From positions 1 through 44,297 of the forward strand of contig CANLZY010000037.1 of NCBI GenBank assembly GCA_947495685.1: 44,297 nucleotides of DNA, written 5' to 3'. A program made the position numbers and the translations under genes. Origin of the DNA: an uncultured Tropicimonas sp. Its GTDB lineage: Bacteria; Pseudomonadota; Alphaproteobacteria; Rhodobacterales; Rhodobacteraceae. The notes below the pieces were generated by a model, which did not search any database, was not told the DNA's origin, and saw only the letters and a program-made list of their open reading frames with translations. Position 1 is the first letter of the stretch. Each line of letters begins with the position of its first letter. Shown here piece after piece: positions 14,995-22,976 of this stretch.

Positions 14995-16210
14995 TTCCAA
15001 CTCTTTCCAATACGACCTCGATTACCCGTTCAATCCTCTCCTTAATGGTTGCAGCAGTGTTTCCGCGTCCTACCATCAGCTCGTAATCCTTGCTGTCTGG
15101 TTTGGTCAGCGCCAAAACCGCGTCACTGATCTCATCACTCTTTTCTCGAATATCTTGGGCACGCGCACGAAGCGTGTGCATCGCCACCATTTCCGCATCA
15201 TACAGAGGTCTCGACAACGTAGACTTGCCTCCTCCATCTTTCGCGGGGAGACGGAATACTTGATCGCCGAAGACGTCGGTGCACAGTGTCAAAGAATCGA
15301 TGAAATCCTTACGATAGCCGTTGCGTTCCTCATCAGTGCAGTGCCGATACTTCTGCATCGTTTTGTCAAGCATGCCTCGGACAGATCCAGAGATTTCCTC
15401 CAAGTTGGAGAACGCGAAAAACCGAAGAATAATTTCGGCATCGGTCATTCTCTTGTAGAGGTTGTTCTTTTTCAATGGATCGGCAATGGTGTTGTCTTCC
15501 AATGTATTTTCTTTGTGGTTCGGAATGTCCCACGCCGCCGTGAAGGCAGTTTCACTTGCTAAATCGATCAACAACTCATTGAATGGACCAGAGTATAGAG
15601 AGTTCCGGAGCTCCTGCGGATTCAGTCGTTCACCGCCAGTATTCAATCTCTCAAATACCTGCGCCCGCAGGTCGAGGCTATCCTCTGCACCGGTGGGCCT
15701 GTCCGACATCAACGTAATTGCCGAGATCTTTGCTCTCTCCAAGCCTCGTCTAAGCAACGGAGGTATCTGTGCATAGTTTCGCCCATTAAGAGCCTTCCAA
15801 ATTTCAAGTCCTGATAGCTTGAATTTCCCATTCATAAAATCAGCGATTGCGCTCAGTCTTTGCTGACCGTCCATCACTTCAAAACGCCCCAAGCTTTTCT
15901 CATACAGAAAAATCGGAGGCACGGGCACATTCATTATGAAGCTCTCAATGAGTTTGGATTTCTTTTTATTGTCCCACCGGAGGCGTCGTTGGTATTCTGG
16001 TCGAAGGTTTCCCCACACTTCTCCACGCCCATTTCCGTCAATGAAGTCGATCACGTGGGAAAGGAAGATGTCGTTCCTCTCTTGCACGACACGAAGGCGC
16101 CCAGTTTCGAAGTGTTTCTCGATGGCGCGATCAGAAGCATCTTCGGGAACGGCCATGGATCCGACGGACAGGGCTTCATACTCTTCATCAATGTCATCGA
16201 GATCAGGCAT
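14981..16210 (-). CDS. DUF262 (GmrS/ParB-like) protein
   Basis: 409 aa from ATG 16210, chosen because GAAGGAAG lies just upstream. The family signature is clear: RPEYQRRLRW, then KSKLIESFIMNVPVPPIFLYEK, and VMDGQQRLSAI with DGQQR at 114-118. DUF262 is the ParB/Srx-type NTP-using nuclease fold found in GmrSD, SspE, BrxU and other anti-phage proteins. The usual DUF1524 HNH partner domain is absent, and the downstream HEPN protein probably supplies the second activity. It begins after a terminator (16325-16345), so the pair forms its own unit, as expected of prophage defence cargo. Confidence 0.88.
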   Translation of the reverse strand: MPDLDDIDEEYEALSVGSMAVPEDASDRAIEKHFETGRLRVVQERNDIFLSHVIDFIDGNGRGEVWGNLRPEYQRRLRWDNKKKSKLIESFIMNVPVPPIFLYEKSLGRFEVMDGQQRLSAIADFMNGKFKLSGLEIWKALNGRNYAQIPPLLRRGLERAKISAITLMSDRPTGAEDSLDLRAQVFERLNTGGERLNPQELRNSLYSGPFNELLIDLASETAFTAAWDIPNHKENTLEDNTIADPLKKNNLYKRMTDAEIILRFFAFSNLEEISGSVRGMLDKTMQKYRHCTDEERNGYRKDFIDSLTLCTDVFGDQVFRLPAKDGGGKSTLSRPLYDAEMVAMHTLRARAQDIREKSDEISDAVLALTKPDSKDYELMVGRGNTAATIKERIERVIEVVLERVGNEGD

Positions 16211-16324
16211 CGTTCTTCCTTCGTTGCACAACCGACGCAATGCTCTGGCCGGTGAAACTGTTTGCGAAGACAATACTGTCTGGTGGCTTGAGCGAAAGAG
16301 CTACTTCTTGAAGCCGAAAGAAAA

Positions 16325-16345
16325 ACCCCGACCAATGGCCGGGGT
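16325..16345 (-). terminator. Terminator upstream of the DUF262-HEPN unit
   Basis: On the minus strand ACCCCGGCCATTGGTCGGGGT is followed by TTTTCTTT. It ends transcription of the 129-aa gene (16408-16797) and insulates the DUF262-HEPN pair. Confidence 0.8.
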
Positions 16346-16407
16346 TCGAAGCACTGCAATGATCTGGGCTTAGAGCTTACGCATGAAGATCCTCCCTGTC
16401 TGTCTTT

Positions 16408-16797
16408 TCAGGCTGCCCTGCCGCCAGCGAGGATCGCTTTCACCATGGATACGGACATCCGAGGCGCGACCGCGCGGAGCAGCTTCTGTGAAGCCAGCCG
16501 ACCGATCCGGCGACCTTTCGTCGGATGCTCGAGAACCAGGACGTCGGGCGTCCCAGCCGCTGTTGCAATGATGTCTCGGATCTTGAAGCGAGAGAAATCC
16601 AGCGCCTTGGTCTTGGCCTCCTTCCTCTCCAGGTTCCTGGCTCGCTGCAATTTCAACTCCGCCAGTTTCTTCTCGTCCGTCACCGGATCCGGAAGGACGA
16701 CCGCCTCAGCTTGAGCCGCAAACCGCCTGGTTCGACCGGTCGACCTCAACTGACGCCATGCGTGACGCTCCTCAAGTGTATGGGTCATTGTCTTCAT
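16408..16797 (-). CDS. Phage protein of unknown function
   Basis: 129 aa, ATG 16797 with AAGGAGG 8 bases upstream. Basic helical N-terminal half (TLEERHAWRQLRSTGRTRRF, then KLQRARNLERKEAKTK). The C-terminal half reads TPDVLVLEHPTKGRRIGRLASQKLLRAV, then a short helix. No family recognised; the basic character would fit nucleic-acid binding. It has its own terminator. Confidence 0.75.
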   Translation of the reverse strand: MKTMTHTLEERHAWRQLRSTGRTRRFAAQAEAVVLPDPVTDEKKLAELKLQRARNLERKEAKTKALDFSRFKIRDIIATAAGTPDVLVLEHPTKGRRIGRLASQKLLRAVAPRMSVSMVKAILAGGRAA

Positions 16798-16866
16798 GAG
16801 AACTGCCTCCTTTTTGTCTCAAGGAGGAACTGGGGAAAAGTCTTGCCGATCCAAAATGTTGGGATG

Positions 16867-16892
16867 AAAAAAGCCATCCCCTGAAGGATGGC
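16867..16892 (-). terminator. Minus-strand terminator bordering the accessory block
   Basis: GCCATCC-TTCAGG-GGATGGC followed by six T on the minus strand (A run 16867-16872 on plus). There is no minus-strand gene directly upstream, so it would stop antisense transcription coming from the rightward accessory genes' region. Confidence 0.7.
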
Positions 16893-17006
16893 ACTCACGT
16901 CGGGAACGGCAGGCATTGCCGCAACGGAAACTGGGTGACCGTCAAAGTTCTGCCGACATTTTCAGGCAATCCGAACGCAACATATTCTTGGTATTGGAGC
17001 ACCAAA

Positions 17007-17942
17007 ATGAGCGGATCGGACAACCGGTTTGACAATTTCCTGAAAGCTTCCCCTGGGACAAATCCCGCATCGCATTCAGAGGGCCTTCTCCGCCTCTCGG
17101 GGCTCATGCAACCGGGAGTAATAATTGGTGCCGCGATCACCCTTTGTATTGTTGGGTGGTTCGCCCTCACAAAAACGGTCGAGGTGGCTGTAATCGACGG
17201 TGATCACATCGCCGAAGGAACGGAGGAGTATACCGCCGCGGAACCGTTTTTCGGACGCAACGGGATCATGACAGAATGTGCGCCAGCAGCGATTCCGGCG
17301 CGCAAGCAGAACGAAAGATGCGCTGCCCTGCTGCCGATTGACGAAGCTTTTCTCGACCAAACACTTGCCAACGCCGGACCTTGCAACACCAGAGAAAACA
17401 ACAGGATTTCCCTGAGGTATTTTCGCAGTATGTCTTGGGAAGACATAGCAGGAAAACTTGATTGCGAGCCCGTGCATATCGCCAGCACTCCGACCTATAC
17501 AAAGTCATTTGACAGTGAAGAGGTCCGGACGGGACTTCTGACAATCGAAAACCGTAAAAAGTATGATGTGGGAAGGATAGAGTTCTACGTCCTGCCGAGA
17601 AAAACTGCCGAGGGTGATGATGAAAGTCGGTATTTCGCGATTGCCTATTCGCCATACCGGGAAGCAGAGATTCTCTGGGTATCGGATAATTCGACCATTG
17701 ATTGGGGTTACGTTGCTCCTAAGCCTACGGTCGCCAGCAACCCAACAACCAGGGCAGAATGGTCGATGTCTTCGATCTCCATGAGCGATTCACGCTGGAC
17801 GGACGCGGCGGTCGCGCTTGGTCGCGCGAATGCTTCGGGTTGTGGGGAGTTCTATGTCAAGTCGAGTGGCATCGCGTATTGTTGGGACGCTAAGCAGTAT
17901 TGGCTGATCAACTTCAATTCCAGGACAGCGAGACGAATGTAA
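17007..17942 (+). CDS. Single-span membrane protein, unknown accessory gene
   Basis: 311 aa from ATG 17007 with GGAG upstream; GTG 16935 is an alternative. About 30 residues in, GVIIGAAITLCIVGWFAL forms one membrane span, so most of the protein is outside the cytoplasm or, if inverted, inside. The soluble part contains seven cysteines, including ECAPAAIPARKQNERC, suggesting disulfides and hence a periplasmic location. No family recognised. It begins the rightward accessory block between phage modules. Confidence 0.7.
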   Translation: MSGSDNRFDNFLKASPGTNPASHSEGLLRLSGLMQPGVIIGAAITLCIVGWFALTKTVEVAVIDGDHIAEGTEEYTAAEPFFGRNGIMTECAPAAIPARKQNERCAALLPIDEAFLDQTLANAGPCNTRENNRISLRYFRSMSWEDIAGKLDCEPVHIASTPTYTKSFDSEEVRTGLLTIENRKKYDVGRIEFYVLPRKTAEGDDESRYFAIAYSPYREAEILWVSDNSTIDWGYVAPKPTVASNPTTRAEWSMSSISMSDSRWTDAAVALGRANASGCGEFYVKSSGIAYCWDAKQYWLINFNSRTARRM

Positions 17943-18016
17943 CCCGAGCAGGCTTGGAAAGCCCCACGGTCAAGACCGACTCACCCCCAAAACCCTGAGA
18001 TCCATGGAAGCCCCAA

Positions 18017-18337
18017 ATGATCACCCTTCTCCTTGTCGCAATTCTTTTGTCAGTCCTGTTCGGCACGGCTTGGCTCTACAAGCTGGCAGGCAATATCGCC
18101 CTCTTTGTCGGTGGCTTCATTGTTCTCGTGCTGCTCGGAGCGATCGGCATCAGCGGAGATATGGTGTTCTATGGGATCCTGGGGCTCGCCGCACTCGGCG
18201 GCGCCCTTCATTTCTTGATCAAGCCATACGAGAACGAGCACGAGGCCCTGATTGCCGCTCGCAAAGGGATGGAGCGAGCCGAACGCTACAAGAGGGAGCA
18301 GGAAGAGGTCAGGAAGAAGCGGGAGGCTGCTTCCTGA
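18017..18337 (+). CDS. Small membrane protein with charged tail
   Basis: 106 aa. Two or three hydrophobic spans (ITLLLVAILLSVLFGTAWLY; IALFVGGFIVLVLLGAIGIS; FYGILGLAALGGALHFLI) are followed by a charged cytoplasmic helix, ERAERYKREQEEVRKKREA. No family recognised. Together with the previous gene it could form an envelope-acting accessory unit. Confidence 0.75.
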   Translation: MITLLLVAILLSVLFGTAWLYKLAGNIALFVGGFIVLVLLGAIGISGDMVFYGILGLAALGGALHFLIKPYENEHEALIAARKGMERAERYKREQEEVRKKREAAS

Positions 18338-18372
18338 ACTGATCTTCAATCCACAGACATCATGAGGCACCT

Positions 18373-19311
18373 GTGCGACGATATCTTTTGAAAGTGAATG
18401 GCCAACGCCACTGCCCTGGAGGGATCAACCGACCGCAGTCGGATGCTGATTGGGAAGGTGGAAGTATCGAGCTTCCTATCGAGGGGCCAGAGCTGGCTGG
18501 CCGTGGCGCCAGGATTGATGCTCCTGACATTTCTCCAGGTGACGAACTCTGGATCTGGTGCCACGAGAATCGAGAGTTTGGGAATGGCCTGGGCCTGACT
18601 GCTCGGGCCGTTGCTGGGCAGACCATCGAAACAGAGGGTCGGCCTCATGTTTGCCTGGTGGACGTTCAGATCTTTGACCGCAAAGTCGGCAAGGCTGTTT
18701 ATCAGGCTTCAATGGTTCCTTCTCGAGTCATTGACTACCTGATGGTGCGCACCCATCACAAAGCTTACCTTCTCGAGGAACGCGACCATGAAGAACTGCT
18801 CGCCGTTGTAGCAGAGCGAGATCGTCCATTTCTCGAATACCAAGTTCGAGAGCAGGAAGGTTTTTGGGACAATGCCATTGCTGCACGAGAACAAGGGAAT
18901 GAACCTGTAGCCGAGCGTCGGCGGCGAATGACGTTCGACAGACCTGAGCAGGCGCGCTTCCGAAGAGAGGTTTTTGCGCGGTATGGCAAGACCGCGTGCT
19001 TGCTTACTGGATGCAAGATTGAAGCCGCCATCGAGGCGGCGCATGTCGTTCCGCACAACGGTCATGAGACCTGGGACAGGCCGGAAAACGGCATACCTCT
19101 AAGAGCCGATCTGCACGGGATGTTTGATGCGGGCCTTTGGGGTATTGACCCGGAAACAAGCAAAGTGGTCTTCTCAGAAGCTCTTCTTCAGATGCTTGAG
19201 GAGTGCGATCCGCTGCGGCCTCTCGAAGGAGACAAGATTGCCCACTTGGTCCCCAAGCCTCTGCTTTCTTGGCACATCTCGAACAGGATGGGAGAAGCCG
19301 GTCGGAGTTGA
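18373..19311 (+). CDS. HNH endonuclease, probably EVE-like/HNH restriction type
   Basis: 312 aa from GTG 18373. The C-terminal HNH_2 domain is clear: EAAHVVPHNGHETWDRPENG, then IPLRADLHGMFDAGLWGI with its His/Asn/His pattern. The N-terminal region (about 1-110), with PGDELWIWCHENREFGNG then LGLTARA, resembles EVE/PUA-like domains that read modified bases. EVE-HNH and SRA-HNH fusions are type IV, modification-dependent restriction enzymes; I infer a similar role, attacking DNA with modified cytosine. The N-terminal assignment is the weak part. Confidence 0.75.
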   Translation: MRRYLLKVNGQRHCPGGINRPQSDADWEGGSIELPIEGPELAGRGARIDAPDISPGDELWIWCHENREFGNGLGLTARAVAGQTIETEGRPHVCLVDVQIFDRKVGKAVYQASMVPSRVIDYLMVRTHHKAYLLEERDHEELLAVVAERDRPFLEYQVREQEGFWDNAIAAREQGNEPVAERRRRMTFDRPEQARFRREVFARYGKTACLLTGCKIEAAIEAAHVVPHNGHETWDRPENGIPLRADLHGMFDAGLWGIDPETSKVVFSEALLQMLEECDPLRPLEGDKIAHLVPKPLLSWHISNRMGEAGRS

Positions 19312-19333
19312 TGATCTGCCCACCAAAAAAAAA

Positions 19334-19353
19334 GCCCCTCCCGAGGGAGGGGC
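19334..19353 (-). terminator. Terminator of the primase gene
   Basis: Minus strand GCCCCTCC-CTCG-GGAGGGGC followed by nine T (A run 19325-19333 on plus). It is about 70 bases past the D5-type primase stop and separates it from the convergent HNH gene. Confidence 0.88.
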
Positions 19354-19420
19354 AGACAAAACTCAAGACGGACTTTCGAAAAGGTTCAGGGTCGGTGAGC
19401 CCGATCGAAAATCCGCCGGA

Positions 19421-21289
19421 TCAGACCGCGCGTAGGCGGGTGGCGCGATAGCAGGGAGTCTTGTGCCCGGACAGCGCTGCCATCTTGCGGGCATCTTCTG
19501 ACAGAGCCACGCCGCACCAGCGGTAGTAGCCTTTGACTTTCTTCTCGACTGCCCCCTTGCCGGCCATCGCACGCTTGAACTCGGCCTTCTCATGCTGCTT
19601 GAGAGCGCCAAGGCAACCCTTCAGGACAGCATTGAAAGCCTTCCGGTCGGTGCTCATGGTCTTGTCAAACTCCAGCATTTCCTCGAAAAACTCGCGGTAT
19701 GGGTTGCTCGCGTCCAGGATCTGCTCTTTGAGCTCATCCATCGCCTCACTGTCTACCCAGTCGCCTGCAACACCGCTATTTCCGGCATAGTATTGCATCG
19801 CTCCCTCGACCAGATACGCCCCCAGTGCTTCTTGCCCGGCCTTGCTCTCCAGCCACGGCTTGAGCGACAGATCAGCGGACTGGCCGCCATTTTCGAGCTC
19901 TTCCGAGCCGGGCTTGAAGAAGGCTTGGTTGAAAGGGAATGGCGTCAGGCGGTGCTTCGTTGCCTTGTCCCAGCTCTTGAACCGGGCAACCTGGTTCATA
20001 GAAAACCAGTCGCTCGAAATGTTGATGAACTGGATGCTCTCGGGGGAGTGAGGGGCGCGGGCGGTTATGACATCGCCGCCGGACAGGACATTGAACTCAC
20101 CAGCATTGATGGACGCACCGACGCGGAACTCGGAAGCCATCGCGAACCTTTTCCAGATCAGCGGACCCTTTGCGGCGTCATGGCTGTTTGCGTCCCTGTC
20201 GCCCGTGTCAACAATGATGGAGGATTTGATGGCAACACCGAAACCGCCGCGACCGAAACCGAACAGCTTGGTCAGGGCGTTCTGAACCATGGATTTTCCG
20301 TTGTCGCCGTTGCTGGTTGCATCGTCTTGGTTGCCAACCATCATGAACATTCTCTTGGCGGCAACCTCGCCGGTCATGCTGTATCCGAGAGCCAGTTGAA
20401 ACACCCGCGCCGTGTCTTCGTCATTCGGCCAGAACCTCGCAAATGCCTCCTTCACGCGGTCGATATTGGCATCCGGATTGTAGTCGCACTGGATAGCACC
20501 GGTCATGTAATGCTCGGGATCGTGCGGCATCGTCTCGCCGGTTTTCAAATCCACAGTGACGTTCTGGAACGGGATCAGATGTGCGACGGCCGGGCTGTTG
20601 AACATCCACCGATCGACGGACAGGATATCCTTCGCGTGGGTCAAGATGTGCTCAGCGGATCGCGGGTTGGCATTCAGCTTCACAACCACATCAGTCTCTT
20701 CCAGGCAGTAGAGCTCACGCACCATGTCAAGCAATGCAGCGGCGTCGGCGAGGCGAGGGGCAAACACCCAACACACACCGCTCCAAAGCCCCCAACCGGC
20801 GCCTTCGACATAGCAAACAAGGCCTTCCAGCTGAGGTGCGGCCCAGGCTGCGAGGGCCGGCCAATCGACATCGAACGCCAGCAGCGGGTTCTCGCGGGCG
20901 GCGTCCATGCGCTGTTTTTTGTAGGCAATCGCCGCCTCGATCTTCTGGGCCTTTTCCTGCTCCTTGGCGGCCTTTGCCTCGGCCTTATCCGCCGCGGCCT
21001 GATCTTTCTTCTTCTGCAAGTCGCGTTCGCGCTCGGCCTTTTTCTCAGCTCTCTCTCTGTCTTTCTCGATTTTGGAGATTTTGGCCTCGATGGCTTTCAC
21101 GACTTTTGCCGATGCGGCGGCCTTTTCGCGGAGTTCTGCGGCATTTGCAGCAGCCTCGACGCGTTCAGCCTTACCGGCACTCCGCGCAATTGCAGAGGCT
21201 TTTGCGCTTTCGATCTTATCGGCGGCGACGATTTCCGTCGCTGCCTGGAGCTCCATTCGGAGCGCGGTGAGTGGATCTTGTGAGGACAT
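19421..21289 (-). CDS. D5-type phage primase/SF3 helicase
   Basis: 622 aa from ATG 21289 (MSSQDPLTALRMELQ) with AGGAACAGGA upstream; upstream extension is hydrophobic shadow. Residues 1-150 are a long charged coiled coil rich in Ala, Lys and Glu. The middle contains a D5_N-like domain, and the SF3 ATPase has Walker A in ATSNGDNGKSM. The C-terminal domain may bind DNA (KVKGYYRWCGVAL). Such proteins unwind and prime at phage or plasmid origins and usually act at iterons beside their own gene; such repeats lie at 21505-21895. No N-terminal AEP or DnaG-type primase motif is obvious, so it may be helicase only. Confidence 0.87.
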   Translation of the reverse strand: MSSQDPLTALRMELQAATEIVAADKIESAKASAIARSAGKAERVEAAANAAELREKAAASAKVVKAIEAKISKIEKDRERAEKKAERERDLQKKKDQAAADKAEAKAAKEQEKAQKIEAAIAYKKQRMDAARENPLLAFDVDWPALAAWAAPQLEGLVCYVEGAGWGLWSGVCWVFAPRLADAAALLDMVRELYCLEETDVVVKLNANPRSAEHILTHAKDILSVDRWMFNSPAVAHLIPFQNVTVDLKTGETMPHDPEHYMTGAIQCDYNPDANIDRVKEAFARFWPNDEDTARVFQLALGYSMTGEVAAKRMFMMVGNQDDATSNGDNGKSMVQNALTKLFGFGRGGFGVAIKSSIIVDTGDRDANSHDAAKGPLIWKRFAMASEFRVGASINAGEFNVLSGGDVITARAPHSPESIQFINISSDWFSMNQVARFKSWDKATKHRLTPFPFNQAFFKPGSEELENGGQSADLSLKPWLESKAGQEALGAYLVEGAMQYYAGNSGVAGDWVDSEAMDELKEQILDASNPYREFFEEMLEFDKTMSTDRKAFNAVLKGCLGALKQHEKAEFKRAMAGKGAVEKKVKGYYRWCGVALSEDARKMAALSGHKTPCYRATRLRAV

Positions 21290-21336
21290 TTCCTGTTCCT
21301 TGTATGCTCGTTTGCCCGCTTCCTTTCCGGCGAGCC

Positions 21337-21360
21337 GCCCCCGGTGGCCAGACCGGGGGC
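21337..21360 (+). terminator. Strong hairpin in the primase leader
   Basis: GCCCCCGGT-GGCCAG-ACCGGGGGC, perfect 9-bp stem, followed by TTTT on the plus strand. It lies 50 bases upstream of the primase ATG. On plus it could stop rightward transcription; on the primase mRNA it would be a stable leader structure. Confidence 0.6.
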
Positions 21361-21504
21361 TTTTGAGCGTCGCAAGGAAGCTGGAGCGCGGCGGCTCCTG
21401 GAATGGAATTGGTTCCCTGGTGCGTGTTCGCGAAATGTTCTGGGTAACGAATTGTTTCAAAAGTGAAATGCCCCAAATCACCCAATAAAACCAATGCGTT
21501 AGGC

Positions 21505-21895
21505 TTAGGGGGCGAAAAGTGAAATCAAAAAATGCCCTAAATTCACGAGCGATAACAAGCATTTAACCCTTAGGGGGCAAAAAGTGTGGCTGTTTGAACT
21601 TTTCCTATCCATGGAGAGAAACAAAAAGGAAAATTATTTCGTGTGTGCGGTGTCTCTCTCTTCTCATTCATGCACACACCGCACTGCGAGAAAAAAAGTT
21701 GAAAGAAAAAATCTCTACACGAAAGACTCCCAAACCTTGAAAAAATGCCCCCTAAGGGCCTAACCATCTGAAATATAACAATAGTTAGGGGGCATCCTGG
21801 GGGGCAAATGAAATTTCTGAACCGCTAAGCTGCTGAAAAACAACAAATATTCAGGGTAAGCAAAAATGCCCCCTAATGCCCCCTAAGTTGCCCCC
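21505..21895. repeat. Iteron-like TGCCCCCTAA array, putative replication origin
   Basis: Perfect copies of TGCCCCCTAA at 21746-21755, 21867-21876 and 21877-21886 (plus) and 21570-21579 and 21785-21794 (minus). Variants are at 21505-21514, 21533-21540, 21798-21806 and 21889-21895. Between them the DNA is A/T-rich with an inverted repeat (21645-21653 with 21676-21684, or alternatively 21641-21648 with 21672-21679). The array lies between the leftward primase gene and the rightward genes. The layout fits a theta-type origin or a two-sided operator. No gene is supported in 21290-21934. Confidence 0.75.
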
Positions 21896-21934
21896 GATAG
21901 CTACGTGTTCAATAAATCCAGCCCATATGTGGTC

Positions 21935-22279
21935 ATGACAGACAATCTCGAACAACGCATTTCACTCATTGACCAGGACATGCACTACCTCGCCGCTGCG
22001 CTTGACGCTGCATTTCCAGGAACAAGCCCTCACCAAGTCGTCGCCCGCTTCACCGCGGATGGCATCGCACGCCGCCACATATCGGCCTTGGTCATTCTGA
22101 CTGACAATAGAGGCGTCGGATCCGTCGAGCATCTGCTCTACGCGACCAAAGGGCTCATGGCCAATGGATACGAGACGGTGCCTCGATCGGGTGCTGGCGC
22201 TCACCACTCGGTGGGGTCTGCATCGTCTCTCAGCTGGCACGAGAGATTAAAGGGCGTCGCGAATTTTTCGTCCAGCTGA
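21935..22279 (+). CDS. Phage protein of unknown function
   Basis: 114 aa from ATG 21935 (MTDNLEQRISLIDQDMHYLA); a GTG at 21905 is possible. Acidic helical start, then VARFTADGIARRHISALVILT and a Gly/Ser-rich end. Neither start has a good ribosome site. First gene to the right of the repeat array; no family recognised. Confidence 0.6.
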   Translation: MTDNLEQRISLIDQDMHYLAAALDAAFPGTSPHQVVARFTADGIARRHISALVILTDNRGVGSVEHLLYATKGLMANGYETVPRSGAGAHHSVGSASSLSWHERLKGVANFSSS

Positions 22280-22294
22280 TCGGGACCTATCTCC
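22262..22294 (+). promoter_or_regulatory. Second-class phage promoter candidate, gene 22317
   Basis: AATTTTTC (22262-22269), 17 bases, then CTATCTCC (22287-22294), the same spacing as at 9834 and 41503 with two changed bases in the first box. It overlaps the end of the previous gene. The palindrome 22291-22310 begins at its right edge. Confidence 0.45.
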
Positions 22295-22310
22295 TGTTCA
22301 GGAACAGGAG
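22291..22310 (+). promoter_or_regulatory. Palindrome covering the ribosome binding site
   Basis: CTCCTGTTC-AG-GAACAGGAG, perfect 9-bp arms. The right arm ends in AGGAG, the Shine-Dalgarno of the gene starting at 22317. As RNA it could hide the site; as DNA it could be a repressor operator just after the promoter. Confidence 0.65.
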
Positions 22311-22316
22311 GTGAAC

Positions 22317-22817
22317 ATGACGAAAGACAGAAAGACAGAGGATCGGCTGTTCCTCATGGGCCTCGAGCAATTCGACGCCGTGGCGACCGCGTTCAACTAC
22401 GGTCAGATGTATGGTCGCGATGTCGACGAGGGAGAAATCCCTGCGGATCTCGAATACGTCTGCAATGTCTCGGTGTCGGAGAGCCATGTCACACTGCGCG
22501 TGCCGGAAGACCTGCAGGAGCTGGCGGCGTTGGTTGGCGGCACCAATGATGACGTTGAAGAGGACGTATACGAAACCTGTCACATCAACGGAAAGCTCCG
22601 CGGCTACAGAATTACCGTGCCCAAATCGGCACTATTCAGGGGTCACGAGATAACGGCCGCCCGGCTACTCGCTTACAAAGAAGGACGCGGGCCTGGTTTC
22701 GACGATTTCATTCGACAGATGGAAGGCGATGAGGCGAATAAGCTGCTGACGCTTGCGGACGAGGCTGAGGGCATTGGCATGACCGCAAACCCACCCTCCA
22801 ACCGATATATTGAATAG
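22317..22817 (+). CDS. Phage protein of unknown function
   Basis: 166 aa, ATG 22317 with AGGAGG 5-6 bases upstream. N-terminal half acidic and helical, then a beta-rich CNVSVSESHVTLRVPEDL, and a C-terminal acidic helix. No family recognised. It has an elaborate 5' control region (promoter candidate, palindrome) and precedes the terminase, so it may act early, perhaps as a regulator; this is inference from position. Confidence 0.8.
   Translation: MTKDRKTEDRLFLMGLEQFDAVATAFNYGQMYGRDVDEGEIPADLEYVCNVSVSESHVTLRVPEDLQELAALVGGTNDDVEEDVYETCHINGKLRGYRITVPKSALFRGHEITAARLLAYKEGRGPGFDDFIRQMEGDEANKLLTLADEAEGIGMTANPPSNRYIE
22782..22808 (+). promoter_or_regulatory. Late promoter, sigma-28-like, terminase unit
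   Basis: ACCGCAAA (22782-22789), 11 bases, ACCGATAT (22801-22808). One of five elements sharing this geometry; the first box differs by one base from the commonest form. It lies inside the 3' end of the preceding gene and would give a leader of about 160 bases before the small terminase gene. Confidence 0.65.
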
Positions 22818-22976
22818 GAAAAGAGCGGAGGGGACCCTGAGCATACCACATATAGTGGTGCAGGGGGGGACGGGCCCGAAAGATCGCTACATACGAGGAA
22901 TTTTTCGAGCTCTTTCGCTTCTCTCTCACGATGAACGATCAACAAAGCAAAGAGTTTGTGATGAGCGCGTAACGAA

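Noticed and set aside
19592-21283. Plus-strand open frame of 563 codons opposite the primase
   Set aside because: Shadow of the minus-strand D5 gene: the minus frame has clear motifs and a ribosome site, while the plus frame has neither.
22937-22972. Short frame MNDQQSKEFVMSA before the small terminase gene
   Set aside because: It encodes only 13 codons, has no ribosome site, and I see no stem-loop or regulatory reason for a leader peptide.
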